Source: Opitutaceae bacterium (GTDB lineage Bacteria > Verrucomicrobiota > Verrucomicrobiae > Opitutales > Opitutaceae). From it: 7,831 nucleotides of DNA. The position numbers and the translations under genes are program-made. The first letter of the stretch is position 1. Each line of letters begins with the position of its first letter. The notes under the pieces were generated by a model. That model saw only the letters and a list, made by a program, of their open reading frames with translations. It made no database searches and was not told the origin of the DNA. The stretch spans positions 1 to 7,831 of the forward strand of contig JAISAX010000315.1 of the NCBI GenBank assembly GCA_031266495.1, in the 5' to 3' direction. Positions 1 through 6,579 of the stretch are shown piece after piece.

Positions 1-197
1 TCCTCCCCTTCCCCCCCCCCCCTGACGCCCCCCTTCCCCCTCTTCACGCAAACCCGCAACAAACGTCCTTGCCTCCTGCTTAAAAATACCACTTCTGGTC
101 CGCTAACCGTTTCCGGTCCCTTTATCCACAGATCGCCACACCCACACACCACACTTCGCAATCCGCCCTCCCGCCCTCCCGCTCGCTGTTTTTCATC
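1..197. other. C-rich leader upstream of the mannosidase gene
   Basis: No open frame is supported here. The stretch is strongly pyrimidine-rich on the + strand, with a run of 12 C at 11-22 and a short repeated CCGCCCTC-type motif around 171-182. A small AT-rich patch (TTAAAAAT, about 79-86) could be part of a promoter, but I see no convincing -35/-10 pair. No Shine-Dalgarno motif precedes the ATG at 198. The promoter of the mannosidase gene presumably lies here, by position only. Confidence 0.4.
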
Positions 198-3100
198 ATG
201 CTCCCGCGCACATTCCTGACTCACCTCATTCCCGCACGCATCGCCGAGGCCACTCGACGACTCCAGGCCCGGATCTGGCAACCATTGCCCGACGAAGCCG
301 CCGGCATCGCCGTCGCCGCCACGCCCGTCTTCCGCGAATTTCGCGAAGCCTCCAGCCTGAAAGCCTCCGAATTCAAGCCCGTGCCCGCCGGCCCCTGGAA
401 CTGGGGACCGAAGTTCGCGCAACGCTGGTTCAAGGTCACCCTCCCCCCCTCCTCCCTCGCCGCCCCGAAAAGCGACAAACGCACCCGCTACCTCGTCTGG
501 AACGACCAGGCCGAAGCCACCGCGTATATCAACGGCGTCCCCTATTCCGGGCTGGACGTCGCCCACCCCTACACGCCGCTCCCCACCAGCGTCGGCGCCC
601 GCGAACTCCTCGTGGAATCCATCTGTATCCGTTCCGGCATTGCACTTTCCGGCGAAGCCGCCCCCCTCGACCAGGACGGCAGCCGCTACGCCGCCCCCGG
701 CCTCGCCCTCCGCGACGACGATGCCTGGCACGCGTATCACGACCTCACCGTCCTCCTCGACCTGCTCGAATGCGAGCACCGCGATTACCAGCCCCTCGTC
801 GGCCAGGTCAAACGCTTCACCGATCCCATCCGCTTCACCGCGCCCGCCTTCCGCGCCAGCCCCCTCTTCCGCCGCCTCTGCGTCCGCCTCGACGAAGCCA
901 TCGATATCCTCGACCGCGACGGCATCCCGTCCCTCCGCAAAACACTTCAAAGAATCTACGCCGACTTCCCCGCCGAGCCCGGCGCGATGAAAGCCGTCCT
1001 CACCGGCCACGCGCACATCGATCTCGTGTGGCTCTGGCCCGAACGCATCGGCGAACGCAAGGCCGTCCATTCCTGGTCCACCCAGGCGCGCCTGCTGAAA
1101 GAGTATCCGGAATTCCGCTTCGGCTACTCGCAGCCCGCCAGCTACGACGCCGTCAAACGCATCTCGCCCGCTCTCCACACCAGGGTCAAATCGCTCATCA
1201 AGGACGGGCGCTGGGACGCCACCGGCGCCAGCTACGTCGAATGCGACACCCAGATACCCTGCGGCGAGGCCCTCCTGCGCAGCCTCCGTCTCGGCCAGCA
1301 AGGTTTCACCGACCTGCGCGGCAACCCGGCGAAAGTTTTCTGGTTGCCCGACGTTTTTGGATACAGCGGCTGCATGCCGCAACTCCTTCGCGGCCTCGGC
1401 GTCGAGGGGTTTTTCACCTCCAAGCTCTCCTGGAGCACCGTGAATCGCTTCCCCCACACCAGCTTCCGCTGGCGCGGCCCCGACGGCGCGGAAATCACCT
1501 CCCACATCGTCCTGCTTCACGACTACAACGAGGCCGTTAACCTGAAAAACATCCGCGAGGATGCCTTCCATCACCAGCAGGCCGGCGTGCACGACGAATT
1601 CCTGCAACCCACCGGTTACGGCGACGGCGGCGGCGGCCCCACCGAGGCCATGCTCGAACGCGCCCGCCGCGTGAACAACCTTGCCGGCGTCCCGCAAACC
1701 CAATGGGGCAACATCGAACCGTTCTTCGAGCGCCTCCACGCCATCCGCGAAAAACTCCCCGCCGTCACCGGCGAACTCATCCTGGAACTTCATCGCGGCG
1801 TTTTCACCACGCACGGCAGCCTCAAGACCGCCTTCCGCGGCATCGAGCGCGCCCTGCAAATCCAGGAAGCCGCCCATGCCGTCACCGGCGCCGGTCCGAT
1901 CGACGACCACGCCTGGCGCCGCGCCACCTTCTCGCATTTCCACGACTACATCCCCGGCAGTTCGATCTGGGAAGTGTATCACGAGGCCATTCCCGAACTC
2001 GAAAAACTCTCCGCCGGGGCAATCACCGCCGCAATCACGACGCTTTCGAAAAAGACGGGGACCCCGAAAAAAACCGCGACGAAAGCCACCGGCATTTTCA
2101 ATCCCCTCCCGGTCGCCCGGAATTATGTGGAGCACGACCGTTGCTACCGGCTAGCCCCGCTCTCCGGCGCGCCGCTCGATGAAATGGTGGTCGCGGATGT
2201 GCCCGCGCCGAAGGCCACCGCCACCACGCTCGCCAGCGATCGCGTGGCGGCTTCGTTCGACAAGGTCGGCCGTGTCGTGAAACTCTCCGTGGACGGGCGC
2301 GATGTCGCCCTCTCCCCCCCCCCCCTCGCCGCCGGCCTCAACACCCAACTCGCCGCCTACCCCGACCACCCCGCCGCCTTCGAAGCCTGGGATGTGGACC
2401 GCACTTCGCTCGTCGCCGGGCAACCCGCCAAAATCACCGGCAAGCCCGAAGTCAGGACAGCCGGCCTCACCGCCGCGGTTTCATTCAACTACACCGTCGC
2501 CGGCAAGAGCGCCGTCCGTATCACGTATTCTGTGACATCCGGCGAACCCGTCCTCCGCGTCGCCTACGACATCGACTGGCAGGACCCGCGCATGTGGCTC
2601 AAGGCCATTTTCGCCACCCGCTACCGCGGACGCGAGGCGCGCTTCGGAGCGCCCTTCGGCAGCGCCCTGCGCGGCCAGTGGCCCGGCTACCCGCGCGAGG
2701 AGGCCAACTGGGAACTCCCCGGCAGCCGCTGGATGGCGCTCATGGACGACGCGCAGAACGAGGGACTCGCGCTCGTCACCGAATCGAAATACGGCTTCAC
2801 CGTTCACGACGGCACCGTCGGCGTCAGTCTCCTGCGCAGCGCGCTCGTCACCGAGGCCGACCACCATCCGAAGATTCGCGAAACGAAACGCCCGCACTAT
2901 TCCGATCTCGGCGAGCAGCACGTCGAACTCGCGCTCGGTCTTTTCTCGGCCGCCGCTCCCGCCGCCGAACAGCCGGCCATCCTCGCCGACACGCTCTATA
3001 CGCCTGCGATCCCCTACACGGGCGCGGCGGTCAGCGCCGGTCTCCTCGGCGTCGAGGGCGCGCCTTCGCTCGCCCCGTCCTGGGCCGAGCCGGTTGAGGG

Positions 3101-3284
3101 CGGCTGGGTACTGCGCCTGCACGAAACGCTGGGCCGCCACGGCACCGCCCGCGTGCGCCTCGCCGAGGGCTGGAAAGCCGAACCGGTGGCGCTCGACGGC
3201 GCCAGCCTCGGCCTGCCGCAAGCCGGCGGCATCGACCTGCCCTTCACGCAGTACAAGGTGCTCTCGGTCAGGATCAGCCGGTAA
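198..3284 (+). CDS. GH38 alpha-mannosidase (Ams1/MAN2C1-like, class II)
   Basis: Glycoside hydrolase family 38 enzymes are zinc-dependent retaining enzymes that cleave alpha-mannosidic bonds; this type acts on free oligosaccharides and mannosides. The 1028 residues match the roughly 1000-1080 of the Ams1/MAN2C1 group. An N-terminal accessory region (about 1-260) precedes the catalytic domain. HAHIDLVWLWP (271-281) supplies the probable zinc ligands H273 and D275. FWLPDVFGYS holds the probable nucleophile and zinc ligand D385. GYGDGGGGPT holds D476, a candidate acid/base. HFHDYIPGSS holds the probable fourth zinc ligand H582. The helical middle domain follows, with LHRGVFTTHG before it, then a beta-rich C-terminal domain from about 640. 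There is no signal peptide or membrane segment, so a cytoplasmic location is likely. The ATG at 198 gives a family-like N-terminus but has no Shine-Dalgarno motif. A 12-C run (2314-2325) is read in frame as S-P-P-P-L near residues 706-710. The family call is firm; the natural substrate is not known. Confidence 0.95.
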   Translation: MLPRTFLTHLIPARIAEATRRLQARIWQPLPDEAAGIAVAATPVFREFREASSLKASEFKPVPAGPWNWGPKFAQRWFKVTLPPSSLAAPKSDKRTRYLVWNDQAEATAYINGVPYSGLDVAHPYTPLPTSVGARELLVESICIRSGIALSGEAAPLDQDGSRYAAPGLALRDDDAWHAYHDLTVLLDLLECEHRDYQPLVGQVKRFTDPIRFTAPAFRASPLFRRLCVRLDEAIDILDRDGIPSLRKTLQRIYADFPAEPGAMKAVLTGHAHIDLVWLWPERIGERKAVHSWSTQARLLKEYPEFRFGYSQPASYDAVKRISPALHTRVKSLIKDGRWDATGASYVECDTQIPCGEALLRSLRLGQQGFTDLRGNPAKVFWLPDVFGYSGCMPQLLRGLGVEGFFTSKLSWSTVNRFPHTSFRWRGPDGAEITSHIVLLHDYNEAVNLKNIREDAFHHQQAGVHDEFLQPTGYGDGGGGPTEAMLERARRVNNLAGVPQTQWGNIEPFFERLHAIREKLPAVTGELILELHRGVFTTHGSLKTAFRGIERALQIQEAAHAVTGAGPIDDHAWRRATFSHFHDYIPGSSIWEVYHEAIPELEKLSAGAITAAITTLSKKTGTPKKTATKATGIFNPLPVARNYVEHDRCYRLAPLSGAPLDEMVVADVPAPKATATTLASDRVAASFDKVGRVVKLSVDGRDVALSPPPLAAGLNTQLAAYPDHPAAFEAWDVDRTSLVAGQPAKITGKPEVRTAGLTAAVSFNYTVAGKSAVRITYSVTSGEPVLRVAYDIDWQDPRMWLKAIFATRYRGREARFGAPFGSALRGQWPGYPREEANWELPGSRWMALMDDAQNEGLALVTESKYGFTVHDGTVGVSLLRSALVTEADHHPKIRETKRPHYSDLGEQHVELALGLFSAAAPAAEQPAILADTLYTPAIPYTGAAVSAGLLGVEGAPSLAPSWAEPVEGGWVLRLHETLGRHGTARVRLAEGWKAEPVALDGASLGLPQAGGIDLPFTQYKVLSVRISR
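2314..2325 (+). repeat. 12-C homopolymer inside the mannosidase gene
   Basis: Twelve consecutive C lie inside the reading frame at the start of the C-terminal domain, read as three proline codons and parts of the flanking serine and leucine codons. The frame is intact with 12 C. A gain or loss of one base would break the protein after about 706 residues, beyond the catalytic motifs but within the C-terminal domain. Such a tract is prone to slippage in replication and to sequencing error. Confidence 0.9.
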
Positions 3285-3327
3285 ACCGCTCCATTTTGAC
3301 CTGGGACGGCGGAGCCAAAACCGGAGA

Positions 3328-3358
3328 GATTAACCACAGAGACACGAAGACACAGAGG
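3328..3358. repeat. Dispersed-type repeat, TTAACCACAGAGACACGAAG family
   Basis: About 44 bases after the mannosidase stop lies a run built from near-identical CACAGAGA / CACGAAGA / CACAGAGG units preceded by TTAAC. Read on the minus strand it has the form CTTCGTGTCTCTGTGGTTAA. This is the same scaffold as the copies at 5128-5157, 5199-5228 and 5297-5315 in this window. Similar sequences are common between genes in several bacterial phyla. It does not encode anything recognisable. Confidence 0.6.
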
Positions 3359-3439
3359 ACAAACCCGCAAAGCAGAATCAGATGAAAGCTGATATCGAAA
3401 ACGTCGAAGAACCAAAAAAAATCGTCACCGGAAAAGTAG

Positions 3440-3557
3440 CGACATGCGTCCCTGCATGTCGGGCGAGGCACACCGCGCCTCGCCCGGGCGGCGTGGCCCA
3501 TCCTCTCGCAAGAGGATGAACCGCAGATGAAGGACAGATGAATCCTTCTTCATCTGC
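3440..3557. terminator. Chain of four hairpins between convergent genes
   Basis: Four inverted repeats follow one another between the ends of the mannosidase (+) and kinase (-) genes. CGACATGC (3440-3447) pairs with GCATGTCG (3454-3461). GGGCGAGGC (3461-3469) pairs with GCCTCGCCC (3477-3485). CATCCTCT (3499-3506) pairs with AGAGGATG (3511-3518) around a CGCA loop. GCAGATGAA (3523-3531) pairs with TTCATCTGC (3549-3557). The position suits two-way transcription termination, but none is followed by a clear T tract on either strand, so classical intrinsic termination is not shown. They could equally be REP-like repeats. The stretch 3362-3439 holds nothing I can name. Confidence 0.4.
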
Positions 3558-3579
3558 CGCCGCCGCGGCGTCCCTCGGC

Positions 3580-4932
3580 TCACCATTCGACCACGATCCG
3601 CAGCCCGCTCCGGTCCGTGCGATTTTCAGCCCGGATCGTGCCTCCGTGAAGCTCCGCAATGCTGCGGCAGATCGCCAGCCCGAGGCCATGTCCGCGACCG
3701 TCTCCGTCACGTGGCTGGTAACGTACAAAACGGCCGAAAACTTTTTCGAGCATCTCCGGAGGCAGCCCCGGTCCCTCGTCCGTGACCGCCAGCCGCCAGC
3801 CGCTCTCCGTGCGCACGGCATCGAGCGCAATGGCGCCGCCGGGCGGCGAGGCCGCGATGGCGTTGCTCACCAGGTTGAGCAGGAGCTGGCGAAGACTGTG
3901 GCCATCGACCTGCGCGATGCCGGCGTCGCAGCGGACGACGCGAAAACGCCGCCCGCTGTCGTCGGCCAGGGCGGCGGCATCCTCGGCAAGTGCGGCGATG
4001 AACGCCGCCATGTCCTGCGGATGCCGTTCCAGCGTCAGCGCACCGCTTTCGGCTTTCGCGATAAACAGCAGCGACTCGATGATCCGGCCCATCCGCCCCG
4101 CTTCCTCGAGCAGATCGGCGACCAGCGCCTCGGCTTCGGGATCGGCCGAAAAATGGCTGCGAAGCTTCTCGGCGCCGAGCCGCACCAGCGCCAGCGGCGT
4201 CTTGAGTTCATGCGACGCCTCGGCGGTGAAGCGGCGCACCTGGCCGAACGAGGTTTCCAGCCGCTCGAAGGTCTGGTTGAGCAGTCCGGCCAGCGATGCC
4301 AGTTCGTCGCGACCCGGCGGCACCGGGATGCGTTCGCTCAGGTTGTCCGCCCCGATGCGCCGCGCAGTGCGTTCGATGGTGCGCACCGGCGCGAGCGTCA
4401 TCCGGCTGAATCCGTACCCCACACCGAGGCTGAGCAAGGCCGTGCCCGTCACGATCAGGGCGCTGACCCCCGCGTAGTCGTGCAGGATGTGCCGGACCGG
4501 CGCGAGTGCGCTGCCGACCTGGATACGCCAGAAGCCGGTGTCGAACTCCGACACGCGCACGGCGCCGGCTCCGGTGACCAGCGCATTCCACGCCCGGCGT
4601 TGGTCGGGCGCGGGCGGGATAAACGCCTCGCCCAGATTCGCCGATCGGTAAACGACGTCGCCGCGCGGGTTGCGGACCTGGATGAAGTAGAGCGCGATGT
4701 CGCTGTCGGCCTCGTTCTCCAGCCGGTGCCGGATCGCGTCGGGCGTCAGTTCAGGATCGGCTCCGAGCAGGCCGGAAAGCTCCGCGCCCTCGACCCGTTG
4801 CATGACCTCGATCGACCGGAGGCTTTGGCGGTCGAGAAGCCAGCCGCCCGCCGCCAGCGCGGCGATGGAGGTCAGGATGACGAGCGCGGCGACACGGAGC
4901 GTGAGGCGGAGAGTAAAAGACCGGATTATCAC
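3580..4932 (-). CDS. Two-TM HAMP sensor histidine kinase, OmpR/EnvZ-type
   Basis: This is an inner-membrane sensor kinase that should autophosphorylate and pass phosphate to a response regulator. Residues are numbered from the GTG at 4932 (450 aa). A short basic N-terminus is followed by TM1 (about 14-33), a periplasmic sensor region (34-152), TM2 (about 154-175), HAMP (to about 228), the H-box FTAEASHELKTP with phospho-acceptor H241, the N-box NLVSN (353-357), the G1 box DEGPG (D385), an F-box-like VFGRFVR, and the G2 box GHGLGL (414-419). All catalytic boxes are intact. The frame stays open to an upstream GTG at 5025 (481 aa). I prefer 4932 because the extra 31 residues add a third hydrophobic stretch, which would upset the usual two-TM topology, and because GTG 4932 overlaps the stop of an upstream open frame as GTGA. 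No response regulator gene lies next to it. The stimulus is unknown. Confidence 0.92.
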   Translation of the reverse strand: MIIRSFTLRLTLRVAALVILTSIAALAAGGWLLDRQSLRSIEVMQRVEGAELSGLLGADPELTPDAIRHRLENEADSDIALYFIQVRNPRGDVVYRSANLGEAFIPPAPDQRRAWNALVTGAGAVRVSEFDTGFWRIQVGSALAPVRHILHDYAGVSALIVTGTALLSLGVGYGFSRMTLAPVRTIERTARRIGADNLSERIPVPPGRDELASLAGLLNQTFERLETSFGQVRRFTAEASHELKTPLALVRLGAEKLRSHFSADPEAEALVADLLEEAGRMGRIIESLLFIAKAESGALTLERHPQDMAAFIAALAEDAAALADDSGRRFRVVRCDAGIAQVDGHSLRQLLLNLVSNAIAASPPGGAIALDAVRTESGWRLAVTDEGPGLPPEMLEKVFGRFVRYQPRDGDGRGHGLGLAICRSIAELHGGTIRAENRTDRSGLRIVVEW

Positions 4933-5045
4933 AAAACGCGGGATTGCCGGTCCGACGATGGAGTGGATACAGGCAAACAACAATCCCGCGCAAATGGCTT
5001 GAAGTGCTTGATCAGCACCCCGCACGCCTGCAGGTACGCTTCCAT
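4929..5045 (-). CDS. Possible 38-aa ORF or gene remnant overlapping the kinase start
   Basis: On the minus strand a frame begins ATG GAA GCG TAC at 5045 and encodes MEAYLQACGVLIKHF and onward for 38 residues. It ends in a TGA that shares four bases (GTGA) with the proposed kinase start. The same frame is open back to about 5132, reading FRATRRLLFQPSA just before the ATG, and closes where the large inverted repeat begins. Codons up to about residue 21 look like real coding sequence; the tail (CCLPVSTPSS) does not. It may be the surviving 3' end of a gene interrupted by the repeat, a small leader ORF coupled to the kinase, or chance. I do not recognise a family, and it lacks the usual C-terminal signature of an OmpR-type regulator. 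Confidence 0.2.
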   Translation of the reverse strand: MEAYLQACGVLIKHFKPFARDCCLPVSTPSSDRQSRVL

Positions 5046-5115
5046 CGCCGACGGCTGAAACAGCAGCCTCCGCGTCGCTCGGAACCTCACCCGGTCTAAT
5101 CCCAATACCGCTTGA

Positions 5116-5242
5116 TTAACGTTTTTTAACCACTAATGGACACTAATGCACACTAATGAATCAACCTCTTTACAATAAATGCATTCCACGGCTTTTTTAT
5201 TAGTGTGCATTAGTGTCCATTAGTGGTTAAAAAAAACGTTAA
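5116..5242. repeat. Large inverted repeat made of 10-bp units
   Basis: The left arm 5128-5157 and right arm 5199-5228 are perfect 30-bp reverse complements. Beyond them the match continues through TTAACG plus six T (5116-5127) against eight A plus CGTTAA (5229-5242). The central loop (5158-5198) is 41 bases and AT-rich. Each arm is itself a tandem series of the 10-mer CACTAATGNN. There is no open frame across it. It lies upstream of the kinase gene on that gene's strand. It may be a non-autonomous mobile element or two inverted copies of a dispersed repeat; no flanking target duplication is visible. Confidence 0.85.
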
Positions 5243-5283
5243 AGTTCTATCCTTGGGAACAGGAGTTCTATCCTTGGGGACAG
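5243..5283. repeat. Tandem pair of 20-bp repeats, period 21
   Basis: AGTTCTATCCTTGGGAACAG (5243-5262) and AGTTCTATCCTTGGGGACAG (5264-5283) differ at one base and are separated by a single G. The second copy runs into the palindrome at 5276-5296. They start directly after the right end of the large inverted repeat. No coding role is evident. Confidence 0.8.
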
Positions 5284-5296
5284 AACTTCTGTCTCC
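5276..5296. repeat. Near-perfect palindrome GGGGACAGAA / TTCTGTCTCC
   Basis: Ten bases on each side of a central C (5286) are reverse complements with one mismatch. A single-base centre makes a stable RNA hairpin unlikely as drawn, but it could cruciform or bind a dimeric protein. It overlaps the end of the second tandem copy. Confidence 0.55.
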
Positions 5297-5315
5297 TTCG
5301 CGTCCTTAGTGGTAA
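5297..5315 (+). repeat. Left part of a repeat copy split by the MITE-like element
   Basis: The sequence TTCGCGTCCTTAGTGGTAA matches the scaffold of the other repeat copies in the window (GTGTCCATTAGTGGTTAA type). It stops exactly at the MITE-like element. Its continuation, AAAGAG, resumes after the second GTGGTAA at 5455-5461. Removing the element and one duplicate restores CTTAGTGGTAAAAGAG. Confidence 0.5.
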
Positions 5316-5454
5316 CTGATGTTACGCGGTTCGACTGTAGGGGCTTCGCTTGCGAAGCCCTCAAGGGCCTGACACAAGTGGAGATACGTTAATCCGTTTG
5401 CCTGGCACGGGCTTCGCAAGCGAAGCCCCTACGAGAGGCACCGCGTAACATCAG
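5316..5454. mobile_element. 139-bp MITE-like element with 7-bp target duplication
   Basis: Perfect 15-bp terminal inverted repeats, CTGATGTTACGCGGT (5316-5330) and its complement (5440-5454), enclose a second perfect inverted pair of 24 bp (5337-5360 and 5409-5432). Each 24-bp arm is itself a hairpin, GGGCTTCGC-TT-GCGAAGCCC, like a REP palindrome. The 48-bp centre codes for nothing evident. The seven bases GTGGTAA occur immediately on both sides (5309-5315 and 5455-5461), which is the footprint expected of transposition. There is no transposase, so the element would depend on an enzyme elsewhere. The nested structure could also be read as a REPIN-like pair of REP sequences. The family is not identified. 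Confidence 0.75.
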
Positions 5455-5461
5455 GTGGTAA

Positions 5462-5549
5462 AAGAGATCGGATCGGTTCTGGTGCAGCCAATCCGGGTCC
5501 TCCCCTCCCCCCCTCTCCCTCCCCCCGAGTCACGCCAGCGCGCTCACGC
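5462..5549. other. Spacer with C-rich tract after the regulator gene
   Basis: This lies just downstream of the AraC-type gene on the minus strand. It carries a pyrimidine-rich stretch (5498-5526) with runs of seven and six C, and the 8-bp palindrome AGCGCGCT (5537-5544). I see no terminator with a T tract and no open frame. Confidence 0.4.
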
Positions 5550-6326
5550 TCACACCCGCCGCCAGACGCTCGGCGATTGACCCGTCTGCTTCCTGAACCA
5601 GCGCGCGAAATAATTCGGATCCTCGAACCCTGCCCGCGTCGCCGCGCCCGCGATGCTCATCCCCGCCACGCGCAACGCTTCCTGCGCCACCTGCAACCGC
5701 TCCTGGTCGCGCATCGCGCGCAAGCCGAGGCCGTGCTCGCGCTTCAACTTCCGGCTCAGCGCATCGCGCACGTAGCCCGCCCGCCGCGCCACCTCGCCGA
5801 GCGACGGCACCTCGCGCAATTCGGCGCGCACCCGGTCCACCAGCGGCTCGCCCGTGGGCGGCGCCTCCGGCTGCTGGTGACGCGCCGGCTCCAGCAAACG
5901 CGCGATCACCGCGATGATCGCCGGGTAATCGGAAAGCGTCGGACGCCCCTTGGTCGGCACGCGGGCCAGCAACCCGTGCAATTCGTTGAGCGATTGCTGG
6001 GGCAACCGCCGGTGCACCACGCGGCTGGCCGGACGCGACGTCTCGTAGTCGAGCACCAGATTGAGCGGACGACTGTTCCCTGCCAGGGCGAACCCGTGCG
6101 GCACCTCCGGCGGGATCACGAACAAGTCACCCGCGCGCGCCTCGTACCGCCGCCCGCGCACGAGTTGCCCCCCCTCGCCCGACAGGTAGAGAATCAGTTG
6201 AGTGAACGGATGCGAATGCTCCGCCACCTCCGCCTCGCGGTGCCGGTTGAGCTGCAACTTGCGCAGCACGAAGCCGAGCGCCTGGATTTCGATTTTCTGG
6301 ATAAGGATGGGACTCCAGCCGAGCAT
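5550..6326 (-). CDS. AraC-family regulator with N-terminal cupin domain
   Basis: The 258 residues have the usual AraC plan: an N-terminal cupin-type ligand domain and a C-terminal double helix-turn-helix DNA-binding domain. The cupin part shows HSHPF (37-41), a glycine-rich turn, and AGDLFVIPPEVPHGF (65-79), the classical sugar-sensor signature. The DNA-binding part (about 172-258) shows LGEVARRAGYVRDALSRKLK as the first helix-turn-helix. The second is MSIAGAATRAGFEDPNYFAR followed by WFRKQTGQSP, the standard AraC C-terminal signature. The ATG at 6326 gives a sensible length but has no Shine-Dalgarno motif. It is transcribed away from the oxidoreductase gene at 6580 across 253 bases, an arrangement typical of a regulator and its target. 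The ligand is unknown; a monosaccharide or a derivative is a reasonable guess. Confidence 0.93.
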   Translation of the reverse strand: MLGWSPILIQKIEIQALGFVLRKLQLNRHREAEVAEHSHPFTQLILYLSGEGGQLVRGRRYEARAGDLFVIPPEVPHGFALAGNSRPLNLVLDYETSRPASRVVHRRLPQQSLNELHGLLARVPTKGRPTLSDYPAIIAVIARLLEPARHQQPEAPPTGEPLVDRVRAELREVPSLGEVARRAGYVRDALSRKLKREHGLGLRAMRDQERLQVAQEALRVAGMSIAGAATRAGFEDPNYFARWFRKQTGQSPSVWRRV

Positions 6327-6579
6327 GGGAAACGGGAGGGTTTGGCGGGTTGACGAGATTCAGCGGACAGGTCGCGAGGAGACAACCGGAAGGCGATCCA
6401 CACTCGCGGCCAATTTCAAAATACCAACTTCCAACTTCTCCGGCCGCAAGCCGGCAGTCGGTTTTATGCTAGGGTGAATCGGAAACGTTCTAACCGCAAG
6501 CCGCGGTTTTCGCTACGCTGGACGCCGGTTTTTCCGATTCCCGCATTTCGACACCGACCACCATTTCACCAACCAGCAA
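6327..6579. promoter_or_regulatory. Divergent control region, regulator / oxidoreductase
   Basis: This gap separates two divergent gene starts and so should hold both promoters and any AraC-type operator. Visible items are a CCAACTTCCAACTTC direct repeat (about 6424-6438), the inverted repeat CCGGC (6440-6444) / GCCGG (6450-6454), the inverted repeat AACCGC (6492-6497) / GCGGTT (6503-6508), an AACGTT palindrome within GAAACGTTCT (about 6482-6491), and a TATGCT resembling a -10 box (about 6465-6470, + strand). None is matched to a clear -35 box. No Shine-Dalgarno motif precedes the ATG at 6580. The regulatory role rests mainly on position. Confidence 0.5.

Noticed and set aside
2481..3221. 246-residue open frame on the minus strand over the mannosidase
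   Set aside because: The mannosidase frame is continuous here and family-like; the antisense product is low-complexity.
3538..5058. 506-residue open frame on the + strand opposite the histidine kinase
   Set aside because: It is antisense to a kinase with all catalytic boxes intact. Its arginine/alanine/glutamate-rich product has no recognisable domain, as expected from high-GC codon shadowing.
5116..5454. CRISPR array, because of repeated short units and palindromes
   Set aside because: The repeats are directly abutting 10-mers or inverted pairs, with no evenly spaced unique spacers and no cas genes.
5577..6353. 258-residue open frame on the + strand over the AraC-type gene
   Set aside because: It is a mirror of the real regulator; the product is arginine/histidine/leucine-rich with no domain features.
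6482..6508. LacI-type operator (GAAACGTTCT) or transcription attenuator (AACCGC/GCGGTT)
   Set aside because: The palindromes are short and imperfect, no LacI-family gene is present, and no T tract follows the stem, so neither call is supported beyond a mention.
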